From contig CAKQSV010000014.1 of assembly GCA_934273635.1 (NCBI GenBank), positions 1 to 44,442 of the forward strand: a DNA stretch of 44,442 bases, given 5' to 3'. The stretch is from an uncultured Alphaproteobacteria bacterium (GTDB lineage Bacteria > Pseudomonadota > Alphaproteobacteria > RF32 > CAG-239). The translations under genes were made by a program, and so were the position numbers. The notes beneath the pieces were generated by a model. It ran no database searches. It saw only the letters and a program-made list of their open reading frames with translations, and was not told the DNA's origin. Below, in pieces: positions 8,712 to 16,690 of this stretch (positions within the stretch are counted from its first letter, which is position 1; each line of letters opens with the position of its first letter).

Positions 8712-9369
8712 TTTCTTTCGCCTCTTTCTCAAGCTCGGCAACAAAACCGGCTAAACCGGTTTGGCGAACACGTTTCATCCGCTCACAAGAGATGATTTTT
8801 TGAATTTTCTTGACGGTTTCTTCCAAGCTGACGTTCACAATCACATAGTCAAATTCTTGCCAATGACTGAGTTTGTCAAGAACTAGGCGCATACGTTTGT
8901 TGATGACCTCGTCGCTGTCGGTGCCACGGTTGACCAAGCGTTGGTGCAACTCGCTGATTGAGGGCGGCAACAGATAAATCGTCACCACGTCATCAGGCGC
9001 TTTGCTCTTCATTTGACGAGCGCCCGCCCAATCCATATCAAACAACACATCTTGCCCGACATTGATAAAACTATCGACCTCGGAACGCAAAGTACCGTAA
9101 CGGCTGCCGTATTGCGAATCGACGCACTCGTAAAAAGCATCCTGCTTAAGCAGTTCGTTATATTTTTCGTCAGAGATAAAGTAATAATCAACACCTTCTT
9201 TTTCATTAAACCGAGGCTCTCGCGTGGTGACCGAAACTGAAAATTTGATGTTGCTGTCTTGACGGAGCAGCTCTTTCGCAATGGTGCCTTTGCCCGTGCC
9301 TGACGGCGCTTCAATAATAAACATTGCGCCCTTGCGAACTTTTTTGAGTCTATCAATAATCTTGTCCAT
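8701..9369 (-). CDS. gmk: Guanylate kinase
   Basis: Phosphorylates GMP to GDP with ATP. The 222 residues carry the P-loop EAPSGTGKGT (about 20-29), the GMP-binding stretch SVTTREPR and DYYFIS near 45-70, the Tyr-rich YGSRYGT, and the lid Arg residues near 140-150. Length is slightly above the usual 205-215. The GKGT form of the P-loop also occurs in Bacillus Gmk, so it is not abnormal. A CGGAG site lies upstream of the ATG. The gene is convergent with the cation-efflux gene and divergent from the SDR gene, so it is probably a single-gene unit. Confidence 0.95.
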   Translation of the reverse strand: MDKIIDRLKKVRKGAMFIIEAPSGTGKGTIAKELLRQDSNIKFSVSVTTREPRFNEKEGVDYYFISDEKYNELLKQDAFYECVDSQYGSRYGTLRSEVDSFINVGQDVLFDMDWAGARQMKSKAPDDVVTIYLLPPSISELHQRLVNRGTDSDEVINKRMRLVLDKLSHWQEFDYVIVNVSLEETVKKIQKIISCERMKRVRQTGLAGFVAELEKEAKEIIF

Positions 9370-9446
9370 AGTTTCTACTCCGTCTTGCCTAATGTTAATA
9401 TTGCTGTAATATAGCCATTATTTATTAAAATTTAGGAAAAGTAAAT

Positions 9447-10208
9447 ATGATTAAGAACGCAAATATACTTATTACCGGCGCAACATCGGGAATCGGCGCC
9501 GCCTTGGCGGTTCATTACGCGCAAAACGGCGCGGCGAACTTGTTTTTGTGCGGGCGCAACAAAGAGCGTTTGGCGGAGGTGAAGCAAAAGTGCGAAGACG
9601 CAGGCGCCAACGTTTATGCCGAGATCTGCGATGTGACCGACACGCTGAGCATGCAGAAATATATTGCCAAAGCCCATCACGCCGCGCCGCTGAATATTGT
9701 GATTGCCAACGCCGGCGTTTCTACCGGCGAAGAATCAGAATCAAACGTGCGCAACACCGTGCAGACCAACGTTGTCGGCGTGGTTAACACCATTTTGCCG
9801 GCGTTGAGCGAGTTTGAGGCAGATGGTCGCTCGGGTGACAGACATCTGGTGCTTATCAGCTCTATTGCCGGTTATCACGGGTTGGCGACCTGTCCGTCAT
9901 ACAGCGCCAGCAAGGCGTTTGTCAAGGCTTGGGGCGAGGCATTAAGATTGCATTTGCGCGACAAAAAAATTAAAGTTTCGGTGGTTTGCCCCGGTTTTGT
10001 GCGCTCAAGAATTACTGACAAAAACACTTGTCCGATGCCGTTTTTTATGGAAGCACCGCGCGCCGCCGCGATTATTGCCGAGGGGGTGGCGAAAAACAGA
10101 GGGATTATCGCGTTTCCGTGGCCGCTCAGATTGTGCGCATGGCTGATGTCGTGTTTGCCAAATGCCATCAGCGACCTGATATACGGCCGCTTGCCGCACA
10201 AGGTTTAG
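9447..10208 (+). CDS. Short-chain dehydrogenase/reductase
   Basis: NAD(P)-dependent oxidoreductase with a Rossmann fold. The 253-residue protein has the cofactor motif TGATSGIG near residues 10-17, the structural NAG motif (IANAGVS near 88), catalytic Ser in LISSIAGYHG, and the catalytic pair YSASK near 150. An AGGAAAAGTAAAT stretch containing a ribosome site precedes the ATG. It is divergent from gmk and convergent with the AmpG-like gene, with only two bases between their stops. Its sequence resembles SDRs annotated as acting on lipids or sugars, but substrate cannot be assigned. Confidence 0.88.
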   Translation: MIKNANILITGATSGIGAALAVHYAQNGAANLFLCGRNKERLAEVKQKCEDAGANVYAEICDVTDTLSMQKYIAKAHHAAPLNIVIANAGVSTGEESESNVRNTVQTNVVGVVNTILPALSEFEADGRSGDRHLVLISSIAGYHGLATCPSYSASKAFVKAWGEALRLHLRDKKIKVSVVCPGFVRSRITDKNTCPMPFFMEAPRAAAIIAEGVAKNRGIIAFPWPLRLCAWLMSCLPNAISDLIYGRLPHKV

Positions 10209-10210
10209 CC

Positions 10211-11473
10211 CTAAAGCCGGTTGTGTTTTTGCAACTTCATTAGTCTGAACAACAGCAACACCGCCGGCACCCCCATCAGCGTGGTGAGAATAAAGAACAT
10301 ATCCCACGAAACGGCGGTTGCCAAATAACCGCTGGTGGCGGCAAAAATGTCTCGAGCCAAAGTCATGAGCGACGACAGCAGCGCGTATTGCGTGGCGGTG
10401 TATTTTTTGTTGCACAAAGACGACAGATAAGCCACCAGCGCGATTGAGCTCATGCCGCTCGCGATATTGTCAAAGGCAATGGTTGTCGACAGCATAAAAA
10501 AGTGGTTGCCGACCGAAGACTGCAAAACATAAATCAAATTCGTGAGGCTTTGCAACACCCCGCACAGCAACAAACCTTTATACATCCCTATACGGCTGAG
10601 CACGGCGCCGCCGACAAAACCACCGACAATAGTGGCAATCATGCCATAAATTTTAGAGGCCGCGGCAATCTCACTTTTGGTAAAGCCCAAATCGTCAAAA
10701 AACAAATAGGCCATGGGTCCCATATAGGCGTCGCTCATACGATAGAAAAAGATAAACGCCACCATTGTGCGCCAATGCGGACGGCACAAAAATTCGCTCA
10801 ACGGCGCCACAATCGCATATTTGATAAACATCGCCACATTATCATAATTGGTTTTGGCGGTTTTGGGTGGTTCTTTGACGCACAGCACGGTGATAATGCC
10901 GACCAACGCGCCCAAAGACATAATCACATAAACCTTGTTCCAACTCATCACATCGCTTAAAAACAGCGCGCCGGCACCGGAAAATATCATTCCCAGACGA
11001 TAGCCGAGCACGAACACCGCCGCGCCCGCGGCCTGCTCCTCGGCCTTAAAGCGGTCAATACGATAAGCGTCCAACACAATATCCTGCGTGCCGGAGGCCA
11101 ACACCACCACCACCGCGTATAGAATAAAACACCCCAAGCCCTGATGAACATCTATCGCCGACATACCCAAAATGCCTAACATCAACACAATTTGCGACAG
11201 CAATGCCCAACCGCGCAACTGTCCTAAGCGTCCCAACAGCGGCAAATGCATTTTATCAACAAACGGCGCCCACACCCATTTGAAACTAAACGGCGCTTTT
11301 ATCAGCGACATCATTCCGATAACGGTCACGGCAATGCCGCTGTCTTTGAGCCACAAGTTCATGGTGCTGAACACCAAGACCAACGGGAATCCGCTTGAAA
11401 AACCCAATGCCAACATTACCGGCATTCTGCGGTCTAAATAAATTTTGATGCAATTTAAAAAAGCCTTAAACAT
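10211..11473 (-). CDS. ampG: AmpG-like muropeptide transporter (MFS)
   Basis: Inner-membrane permease of the major facilitator superfamily, predicted to import anhydromuropeptides for cell-wall recycling. The 420 residues form about 12 helices. The N-terminal stretch GFSSGFPLVLVFSTMNLWLKD and the following FKWVWAPFVD, then ASGTQDIVLDAYRID near residue 130, match the AmpG/acetyl-CoA-transporter (PAT) group. It lies downstream of parE on the same strand with a gap of 64 bases and may share its transcript. The presence of murQ in the same neighbourhood supports a recycling role, as inference. Other PAT-family substrates are possible. Confidence 0.72.
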   Translation of the reverse strand: MFKAFLNCIKIYLDRRMPVMLALGFSSGFPLVLVFSTMNLWLKDSGIAVTVIGMMSLIKAPFSFKWVWAPFVDKMHLPLLGRLGQLRGWALLSQIVLMLGILGMSAIDVHQGLGCFILYAVVVVLASGTQDIVLDAYRIDRFKAEEQAAGAAVFVLGYRLGMIFSGAGALFLSDVMSWNKVYVIMSLGALVGIITVLCVKEPPKTAKTNYDNVAMFIKYAIVAPLSEFLCRPHWRTMVAFIFFYRMSDAYMGPMAYLFFDDLGFTKSEIAAASKIYGMIATIVGGFVGGAVLSRIGMYKGLLLCGVLQSLTNLIYVLQSSVGNHFFMLSTTIAFDNIASGMSSIALVAYLSSLCNKKYTATQYALLSSLMTLARDIFAATSGYLATAVSWDMFFILTTLMGVPAVLLLFRLMKLQKHNRL

Positions 11474-11537
11474 CGCCCCTCTCTTCAGAAAGGCAATGTT
11501 AGACTTTTTCGGTTAATTATTGGTTATCAGACAAGGG

Positions 11538-13526
11538 CTAAATATCTAAATCGTCAACAAATTTGGCGTGTTCGATAATAAACTTAAAGCGGGTTTCGGG
11601 GTTTTTGCCCATCAGGCGCTCGACCTGACGGCGAGTTTCAAAACACTCTTCCTTGCCTTCTTCGGTGTTGGGGTTGGGCAAAACCACGCGCAACAGGGTG
11701 CGGTTCTTTTTATCCATGGTGGTTTCTTTCAACTGTTGAGAGCTCATCTCGCCCAAACCCTTAAAGCGGCTGATGTCCGGCTTGGCGTTGCCCTTAACCT
11801 CGCGCTTGAGGATAGCGTCTTTATCGTCATCGTCCAAGGCATAAAAGTTTTTATTGCCAATCACAATCTTATACAATGGCGGCGTGGCAATATAAACGTG
11901 ACCGTTTTCAATGAGCTTGGGCATTTGCTGATAGAAGAAAGTCATCAACAGCGAGGCGATGTGCGCGCCGTCGACGTCGGCATCGGTCATGATGATGATT
12001 TTTTCATAACGCAGATTTTCTTCGCGATAATTGTCTTTAATGCCACAGCCCAAAGCCTCAATCATATCTTTAATCTCTTGGTTTTGGGTTATTTTATCTA
12101 AAGAGGCGCTGGCAACGTTCAAAATTTTACCGCGCAGCGGCAAAATCGCCTGCGTAAAGCGGTCGCGTCCCTGTTTGGCCGAGCCGCCCGCGGAATCTCC
12201 CTCAACGATGAAAATTTCGGTATTTTCGGCCGCCGCCTGCGTGCAATCGGCCAATTTTCCGGGGAGACGCAATTTTTTGGTCGGAGATTTGCGGTTTTGG
12301 ATTTTTTCTTCTTTTTTCTTGCGGCGGCTTTCGGCGCGTTCAATCACATATTCCATAAGCGCCGAGGCATTTTCAACATCAGAGGTCAACCAGTGGTCAA
12401 ACGAATCTTTAACGGCTTGCTCCACCAACCGCACCGCTTTAACCGAAGTTAATTTGTCTTTGGTTTGCCCCTGAAACTGCGGATCGCGGATAAAGACCGA
12501 AAGCATAATGCAAGCGTCGCTCAAAAAATCTTCCGCCGTGATGACCGAGGCTTTTTTGATATTGGCCATCTCGCCGTATTCTTTAAGACCGCGAATCAGC
12601 GCCGAACGAAAACCGGTCTCGTGCGTGCCGCCCTCGGGGGTGATAACCGTATTACAATAAGAATAGCAAAAGCCGTTTTCATCTTCGGGCCATGTTACCG
12701 CCCACTCCACGCGTCCCTCGTCATTGGCAAGCTCGGCATCGCCGGTAAAGGCCATACGGTTGATAGTGGTGCGGGCGCCGATTTGATAGTTCAAAAAGTC
12801 TTGCAAGCCGTTAGGATAATGCAATTCAGCCTCTTGCGGGGTGGTGTCGCCCTCATTTAGAACCTCGGGCGCGCATTTCCACTCAATATGAATACCCTTA
12901 AACAAAAATGCTTTAGAGCGAGCCATACGAAACACACGGTTGGGATTGAGGTTGGAAACGGCGTTAAAAATCTCGGAATCGGGATGAAACGTGATGGATG
13001 TTCCGCGGCGGTTGGGCGCATTGCCGACCAATTCCAACGCGGTGACGGGCTTGCCTTTGGCATATTCCTGACGATACAGCTTTTTATCTCGGGCAATTTC
13101 AACCACCAAGCGGTCGGACAAAGCATTAACCACCGACAAGCCCACGCCGTGCAGACCACCGGAGACTTTATAGGCGCCGCCGCCGAACTTTCCGCCCGAG
13201 TGCAACATGGTTAAAATAACTTCAAGCGCAGACATATTGGGATATTTCGGGTGCGGGTCGACCGGAATACCGCGACCGTTATCGGTAATTGTGACCGAAT
13301 AGTCAGCGTTCATACGAATCTCAATACGATTGGCATAGCCGGCAACAGCCTCGTCCATGGAGTTGTCCAAAATCTCGGCGACCAGATGGTGCAAAGCCTG
13401 TTCATCGGTGCCGCCGATATACATACCGGGGCGGGCGCGCACAGCCTCCAAACCTTCCAAAACCTGAATATCTTGTGCCGAATAAGTCTCTTGCTTCGGC
13501 GCGGTAGACTCGAATAAATCTGACAT
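11538..13526 (-). CDS. parE: DNA topoisomerase IV subunit B
   Basis: ATPase subunit of topoisomerase IV, which with ParC unlinks replicated chromosomes. The 662-residue protein starts at the ATG at 13526, preceded by AAGGA; a longer in-frame reading begins in sequence with no ribosome site. GHKL ATPase motifs are present: EILDNSMDEA near residue 50 (catalytic Glu), DNGRGIP and GGLHGVGLSVVNAL. The Toprim domain has EGDSAGGSAKQGRD and the acidic DADVDGAH. The short length and the lack of the extra C-terminal insertion separate it from GyrB, which is about 800 residues. The AmpG-like gene follows on the same strand. Confidence 0.9.
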   Translation of the reverse strand: MSDLFESTAPKQETYSAQDIQVLEGLEAVRARPGMYIGGTDEQALHHLVAEILDNSMDEAVAGYANRIEIRMNADYSVTITDNGRGIPVDPHPKYPNMSALEVILTMLHSGGKFGGGAYKVSGGLHGVGLSVVNALSDRLVVEIARDKKLYRQEYAKGKPVTALELVGNAPNRRGTSITFHPDSEIFNAVSNLNPNRVFRMARSKAFLFKGIHIEWKCAPEVLNEGDTTPQEAELHYPNGLQDFLNYQIGARTTINRMAFTGDAELANDEGRVEWAVTWPEDENGFCYSYCNTVITPEGGTHETGFRSALIRGLKEYGEMANIKKASVITAEDFLSDACIMLSVFIRDPQFQGQTKDKLTSVKAVRLVEQAVKDSFDHWLTSDVENASALMEYVIERAESRRKKKEEKIQNRKSPTKKLRLPGKLADCTQAAAENTEIFIVEGDSAGGSAKQGRDRFTQAILPLRGKILNVASASLDKITQNQEIKDMIEALGCGIKDNYREENLRYEKIIIMTDADVDGAHIASLLMTFFYQQMPKLIENGHVYIATPPLYKIVIGNKNFYALDDDDKDAILKREVKGNAKPDISRFKGLGEMSSQQLKETTMDKKNRTLLRVVLPNPNTEEGKEECFETRRQVERLMGKNPETRFKFIIEHAKFVDDLDI

Positions 13527-13680
13527 ATCTTTCCTTTTGCTAAAAAAATAATGCTGTATAGTTAGACTAAATCCGCCGATATTACAAGTCATAAAAGCAA
13601 GTACCGCACAAAAAAACGCCCGTATTTTGTTGTATTTAATTGATTTATGTTAAAAAAATGCTTGCAAAATTAAACGGTTG

Positions 13681-13852
13681 TATTAAAAGTAGGACGAACT
13701 TGCAATGGTGCAGGTTTATTAACCGCGGCAATTATGCCGCAATACACACGCAGACTTAGCGGATTTTTTGGTGAAGTTCGCTCCAGTGTTCTCTGTTGAG
13801 AGAGGATGGGATGTCTGCGGAGGTTTAACTGGAAAAATAAAGGATTTATAAA
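13681..13852 (+). promoter_or_regulatory. Structured 5' leader of rpsB
   Basis: About 170 bases before rpsB contain four dyads: CGAACTT (13695-13701) with AAGTTCG (13774-13780); hairpin GCGGCA-ATTA-TGCCGC (13725-13740); CGCAGAC (13749-13755) with GTCTGCG (13813-13819); and hairpin TCTCT-GTTG-AGAGA (13790-13803). The first and third stems interleave, so they form either a pseudoknot or two alternative folds. S2 represses its own operon through the mRNA leader in E. coli; this leader could do the same. A candidate -35 TTGCAA (13662-13667) lies upstream, but no convincing -10 accompanies it. Confidence 0.6.
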
Positions 13853-14647
13853 ATGACACTTCCTACTTTTACTTTGCGTCAAATGATTGAAGCCGGCGTT
13901 CACTTCGGACACCACGCTCGTCGCTGGAACCCGAAAATGGCTCCGTTCATCTATGGCAAAAAAGACAATATTCATATTATTGATTTGCAAAAAACTTATC
14001 CGATGCTTTACACTGCTTTGAACGCAGCTCGCGAAATCGCTGCTCAGGGCGGTAAGGTTTTGTTTGTCGGCACCAAGAGACAAGCTCAGGATATCATTAA
14101 GGAAAGCGCTGAAAGATGCGGTCAGTACTATGTAAACTATCGTTGGCTCGGCGGTATGCTCACCAACTGGAAAACTGTTTACAAGTCAATCTCCCGCTTG
14201 GTAAAACTCAACGAAATGTTTGAGAAAAACGCCGTTGAAGGTTATACCAAAAAAGAGCTGCAGAACCTTAAAAAAGAACAAGAAAAATTAAATCTGGAAC
14301 TGGGCGGCATTATGAACATGGGCGGTCAGCCGGATTTGTTGTTCGTTATCGATACGCCGAAGGAAGATTTGGCTATTAAAGAAGCTAAAAAACTCGGTAT
14401 TCCCGTTATCGGCATTTGCGATACCAACGCTGACCCTGAATTGGTTGATTTTCCGGTTCCGGGCAACGATGACGCTATCCGCGCTATTCAGTTCTATTGC
14501 GAACTGGTTTCTTCTGCCGTATTGGACGGTATGCAGGCTGAAATCGCCGCTCAAGGTCTGAAAGTTGAAGACATTGAAGCCAGCGACGCTAAACCGGCAA
14601 AAAAAAGAGCTTCTAAAAAAGCTAAAGAAGATACAGCTGCCGAATAA
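13853..14647 (+). CDS. rpsB: 30S ribosomal protein S2
   Basis: Structural protein of the small ribosomal subunit, needed for S1 binding. The 264 residues show the family hallmarks: FTLRQMIEAGVHFGHHARRWNPKM at the start, NPKMAPFIYG, FVGTKRQAQ near 63, YVNYRWLGGMLTNWKT near 90, and PVIGICDTNADPELVDFPVPGNDDA near 180. The C-terminal tail is rich in Lys and Ala, as in many alphaproteobacterial S2 proteins. An AAGGA site precedes the ATG. tsf follows in the usual rpsB-tsf order, and the leader is structured (listed separately). Confidence 0.98.
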   Translation: MTLPTFTLRQMIEAGVHFGHHARRWNPKMAPFIYGKKDNIHIIDLQKTYPMLYTALNAAREIAAQGGKVLFVGTKRQAQDIIKESAERCGQYYVNYRWLGGMLTNWKTVYKSISRLVKLNEMFEKNAVEGYTKKELQNLKKEQEKLNLELGGIMNMGGQPDLLFVIDTPKEDLAIKEAKKLGIPVIGICDTNADPELVDFPVPGNDDAIRAIQFYCELVSSAVLDGMQAEIAAQGLKVEDIEASDAKPAKKRASKKAKEDTAAE

Positions 14648-14671
14648 TTACAGCGAATCGATTTAAGATAA

Positions 14672-14720
14672 ACCGGTGGCGGTATGTTTATTTGCGACAA
14701 AATAAAATATCGCCATCGGT
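14672..14720 (+). promoter_or_regulatory. Long hairpin between rpsB and tsf
   Basis: Bases 14672-14685 can pair with 14707-14720 over 14 positions, two of them G-U in RNA. No T run follows immediately, so it is not a canonical terminator. It may mark an RNA-processing site or a partial attenuator that sets the S2 to EF-Ts ratio. Confidence 0.55.
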
Positions 14721-14762
14721 GTTTAAAAGTTTTTTACCCTAAAAAAATAAGGAATTAAATAA

Positions 14763-15689
14763 ATGACAGAAATTACAGCCGCTATGGTTAAGGAATTGAG
14801 AGAGACAACCAGCGCCGGAATGCTCGACTGCAAAAAAGCATTGACCGAAACAAACGGAGACATGGAACAAGCTATTGACTGGTTGCGTAAAAAAGGTTTG
14901 GCAAGCGCCGCTAAAAAAGCAAGCCGTATTGCCGCCGAAGGTTTAGTTGCTGTGGCTGTTGACGGAAACAAAGGCGCCGTTGTTGAAGTGAACTCCGAAA
15001 CCGACTTTGTTGCCAAAAATGAAATCTTTCAGGAATATGTTGAAGACGCCGCCAAAGTTGCTTTGATGAGCCATGGCGATGTTTGCGAGATGAAATCTTT
15101 CAACTGCCCGAAATGCGGCAAAACTTTTGAAGAGCGTTTGACCGATATGATTGCTAAAATCGGTGAAAATATGAACCTGCGCCGCGCCAAATTGTTGGAA
15201 GTTAAAGACGGTGTGGTTGCCTCTTATATTCACAACGCCGCTCGTCCGAACGTTGGTAAAATCGGCGTTTTGGTTGCTTTGGAATCAAAAGCAGACAAAG
15301 CAAAATTGCTTGAACTCGGCAAACATATCGCTATGCACGTTGCCGCTTCTAACCCGATTGCTTTGAGCATTGCCGATGTTTCTCCTGAGGCTGTTGAGCA
15401 CGAAAAATCTATTTATGCCGAACAGGCTCGCGCTTCCGGCAAACCGGAAAACATTATCGAAAAGATGATTGAAGGCCGCGTCAGAAAATATTATGACGAA
15501 GTTGTTTTGGAAGAACAGGCTTATATTATGGATCCGGACAAGAAGGTTAAGCAGGTTATTGCCGATGCCGCTAAAGAGCTGGGCACTGACGTTAAGTTGG
15601 CTGACTATGTATGCTTCCGTCTGGGCGAAGGCTTGCAAAAGAAAGAAGAAGACTTTGCCGCTGAGGTTGCCGCTCAGTTGAGCAAGTAG
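14763..15689 (+). CDS. tsf: Elongation factor Ts
   Basis: Nucleotide-exchange factor that regenerates EF-Tu-GTP. The 308 residues begin with a UBA-like domain (VKELRETTSAGMLDCKKAL), followed by the exchange core TDFVAKNEIFQ near residue 80, which contains the TDFV motif that contacts EF-Tu, then two subdomains with IGENMNLRRA and YIHNAARPNVGKIGVLVALE. Length matches the alphaproteobacterial family. One oddity is CPKC at about residues 116-119, in a region that is usually variable and Cys-free. The ribosome site is AAGGA. The gene ends before a strong terminator. Confidence 0.97.
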   Translation: MTEITAAMVKELRETTSAGMLDCKKALTETNGDMEQAIDWLRKKGLASAAKKASRIAAEGLVAVAVDGNKGAVVEVNSETDFVAKNEIFQEYVEDAAKVALMSHGDVCEMKSFNCPKCGKTFEERLTDMIAKIGENMNLRRAKLLEVKDGVVASYIHNAARPNVGKIGVLVALESKADKAKLLELGKHIAMHVAASNPIALSIADVSPEAVEHEKSIYAEQARASGKPENIIEKMIEGRVRKYYDEVVLEEQAYIMDPDKKVKQVIADAAKELGTDVKLADYVCFRLGEGLQKKEEDFAAEVAAQLSK

Positions 15690-15707
15690 TCTGACTCAAA
15701 GACAAGA

Positions 15708-15741
15708 ACACCGCCAAACGCAAGTTTGACGGTGTTTTTTT
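15708..15741 (+). terminator. Intrinsic terminator after tsf
   Basis: A 12-position stem with one mismatch (15708-15719 with 15724-15735), a GCAA tetraloop and a run of seven T follow the tsf stop. It separates the rpsB-tsf unit from the rpmH unit. Confidence 0.93.
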
Positions 15742-15765
15742 GCCTAAATCAATATTTTATTTTGC

Positions 15766-15794
15766 TTGACAGCGACGGGTTTGTATTTTATAAA
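15766..15794 (+). promoter_or_regulatory. Near-consensus promoter of the rpmH-rnpA-yidD-yidC-engB cluster
   Basis: TTGACA (15766-15771), a 17-base spacer and TATAAA (15789-15794) form an almost perfect sigma-70 promoter about 90 bases before rpmH. The leader contains two hairpins: GCTCTTTA/TAAAGAGC (15808-15828) and GCCTG/CAGGC (15851-15866). Confidence 0.88.
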
Positions 15795-15883
15795 CGTTTT
15801 GTCCGAGGCTCTTTAGAGTTTAAAGAGCTAAAATAATCAATAATAACATTGCCTGCGTCGTCAGGCGTAACCGGAGAAAAATA

Positions 15884-16018
15884 ATGAAACGCACTTATCA
15901 ACCGAGTAAGTTAGTCAGAGCTCGTCGTCACGGTTTCCGTGCTCGTATGGCTACCAAAGGCGGTCGCAAAGTTTTGGCCGCTCGCCGCACAAAAGGACGC
16001 GCTAAACTTTCTGCTTAA
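15884..16018 (+). CDS. rpmH: 50S ribosomal protein L34
   Basis: A 44-residue, strongly basic ribosomal protein. The sequence starts MKRTYQPSKLVRARRHGF and ends RRTKGRAKLSA, matching L34 throughout. A CCGGAG ribosome site lies upstream. It heads the classical rpmH-rnpA-yidD-yidC cluster, with rnpA starting five bases after its stop. Confidence 0.97.
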   Translation: MKRTYQPSKLVRARRHGFRARMATKGGRKVLAARRTKGRAKLSA

Positions 16019-16023
16019 TTAAA

Positions 16024-16419
16024 ATGTCAGATTTTCTGAAATTGAAAAAGCGAAAAGATTTTGTGAGAGTCGCCAAAGCGGGCGCAAAAGTGGTTACAAC
16101 CTCTTTTATCCTGCAGGCGGCTCAATCTTTATCTAAAGAATCGCAGGAACCTAAATTTGGTTTTACCACAACCAAAAAGCTCGGGCACGCCGTGGTGCGC
16201 AATCGGGCGCGTCGGCGGATGCGCGCCGCCGTACGGGAGACCATCTACGCCGCAGCAATGAACACCGAGTATGTTTTAATCGGGCGCTACACCACCGCCG
16301 AATGCCCGTATACCGACATTACCCGCGATTTGAAATATGCTCTTAAGAGAATTAACCGCGCCTTGTATGGTGATGATTATGCCAAAAATTCTGTCGTGGC
16401 TGTTAATTCTGCCGATTAA
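16024..16419 (+). CDS. rnpA: Ribonuclease P protein component
   Basis: Protein subunit of RNase P, which matures the 5' ends of tRNAs together with the RNA subunit (not in this window). The 131-residue protein has the N-terminal LKKRKDFVRVAKAG and the RNR signature region KKLGHAVVRNRARRRMRAAVRE near residues 57-78, which binds the P RNA. The C-terminus DLKYALKRIN fits the family. It lies between rpmH and yidD, overlapping yidD by 41 bases. Confidence 0.95.
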   Translation: MSDFLKLKKRKDFVRVAKAGAKVVTTSFILQAAQSLSKESQEPKFGFTTTKKLGHAVVRNRARRRMRAAVRETIYAAAMNTEYVLIGRYTTAECPYTDITRDLKYALKRINRALYGDDYAKNSVVAVNSAD

Positions 16420-16624
16420 ATTTTATCAAAAGTTTATCTCTCCCCTCTGCCCCGGGGTGTGTCGCTTTAGACCGACGTGCTCGCAATATATGATTGAGGC
16501 GATTAAAATTCACGGACCAATCAAGGGACTGTGGCTCGGCATAAAACGAATCTGCCGTTGTCACCCGTGGGGCGGTTCGGGTTTTGACCCTGTGCCACGC
16601 AAGGATAATGATAACCCAAGATAA
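16379..16624 (+). CDS. yidD: Membrane protein insertion efficiency factor YidD
   Basis: Small amphipathic protein at the inner membrane that helps YidC-dependent insertion. I chose the ATG at 16379, which gives 81 residues, the usual family size; a longer reading inside rnpA adds 14 unsupported residues. The conserved core is complete: FYQKFISPLCPGVCRFRPTC, SQYMIEAI, GIKRICRCHPWGGSGFDPVP, with the family Cys residues. It overlaps the 3' end of rnpA and precedes yidC, the standard order. Confidence 0.95.
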   Translation: MPKILSWLLILPIKFYQKFISPLCPGVCRFRPTCSQYMIEAIKIHGPIKGLWLGIKRICRCHPWGGSGFDPVPRKDNDNPR

Positions 16625-16690
16625 ACACTTGCAACCGTGTAAATTATAGGCTAAAAATAAGCCGTTGTATTTTGTTTTGGAGGATTTTTA

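Noticed and set aside
8701..9369. Abnormal P-loop (GKGT) in guanylate kinase
   Set aside because: The same form occurs in known bacterial guanylate kinases, so it is normal variation.
11538..13526. Gyrase subunit B
   Set aside because: The protein is 662 residues and lacks the extra GyrB insertion; ParE fits better.
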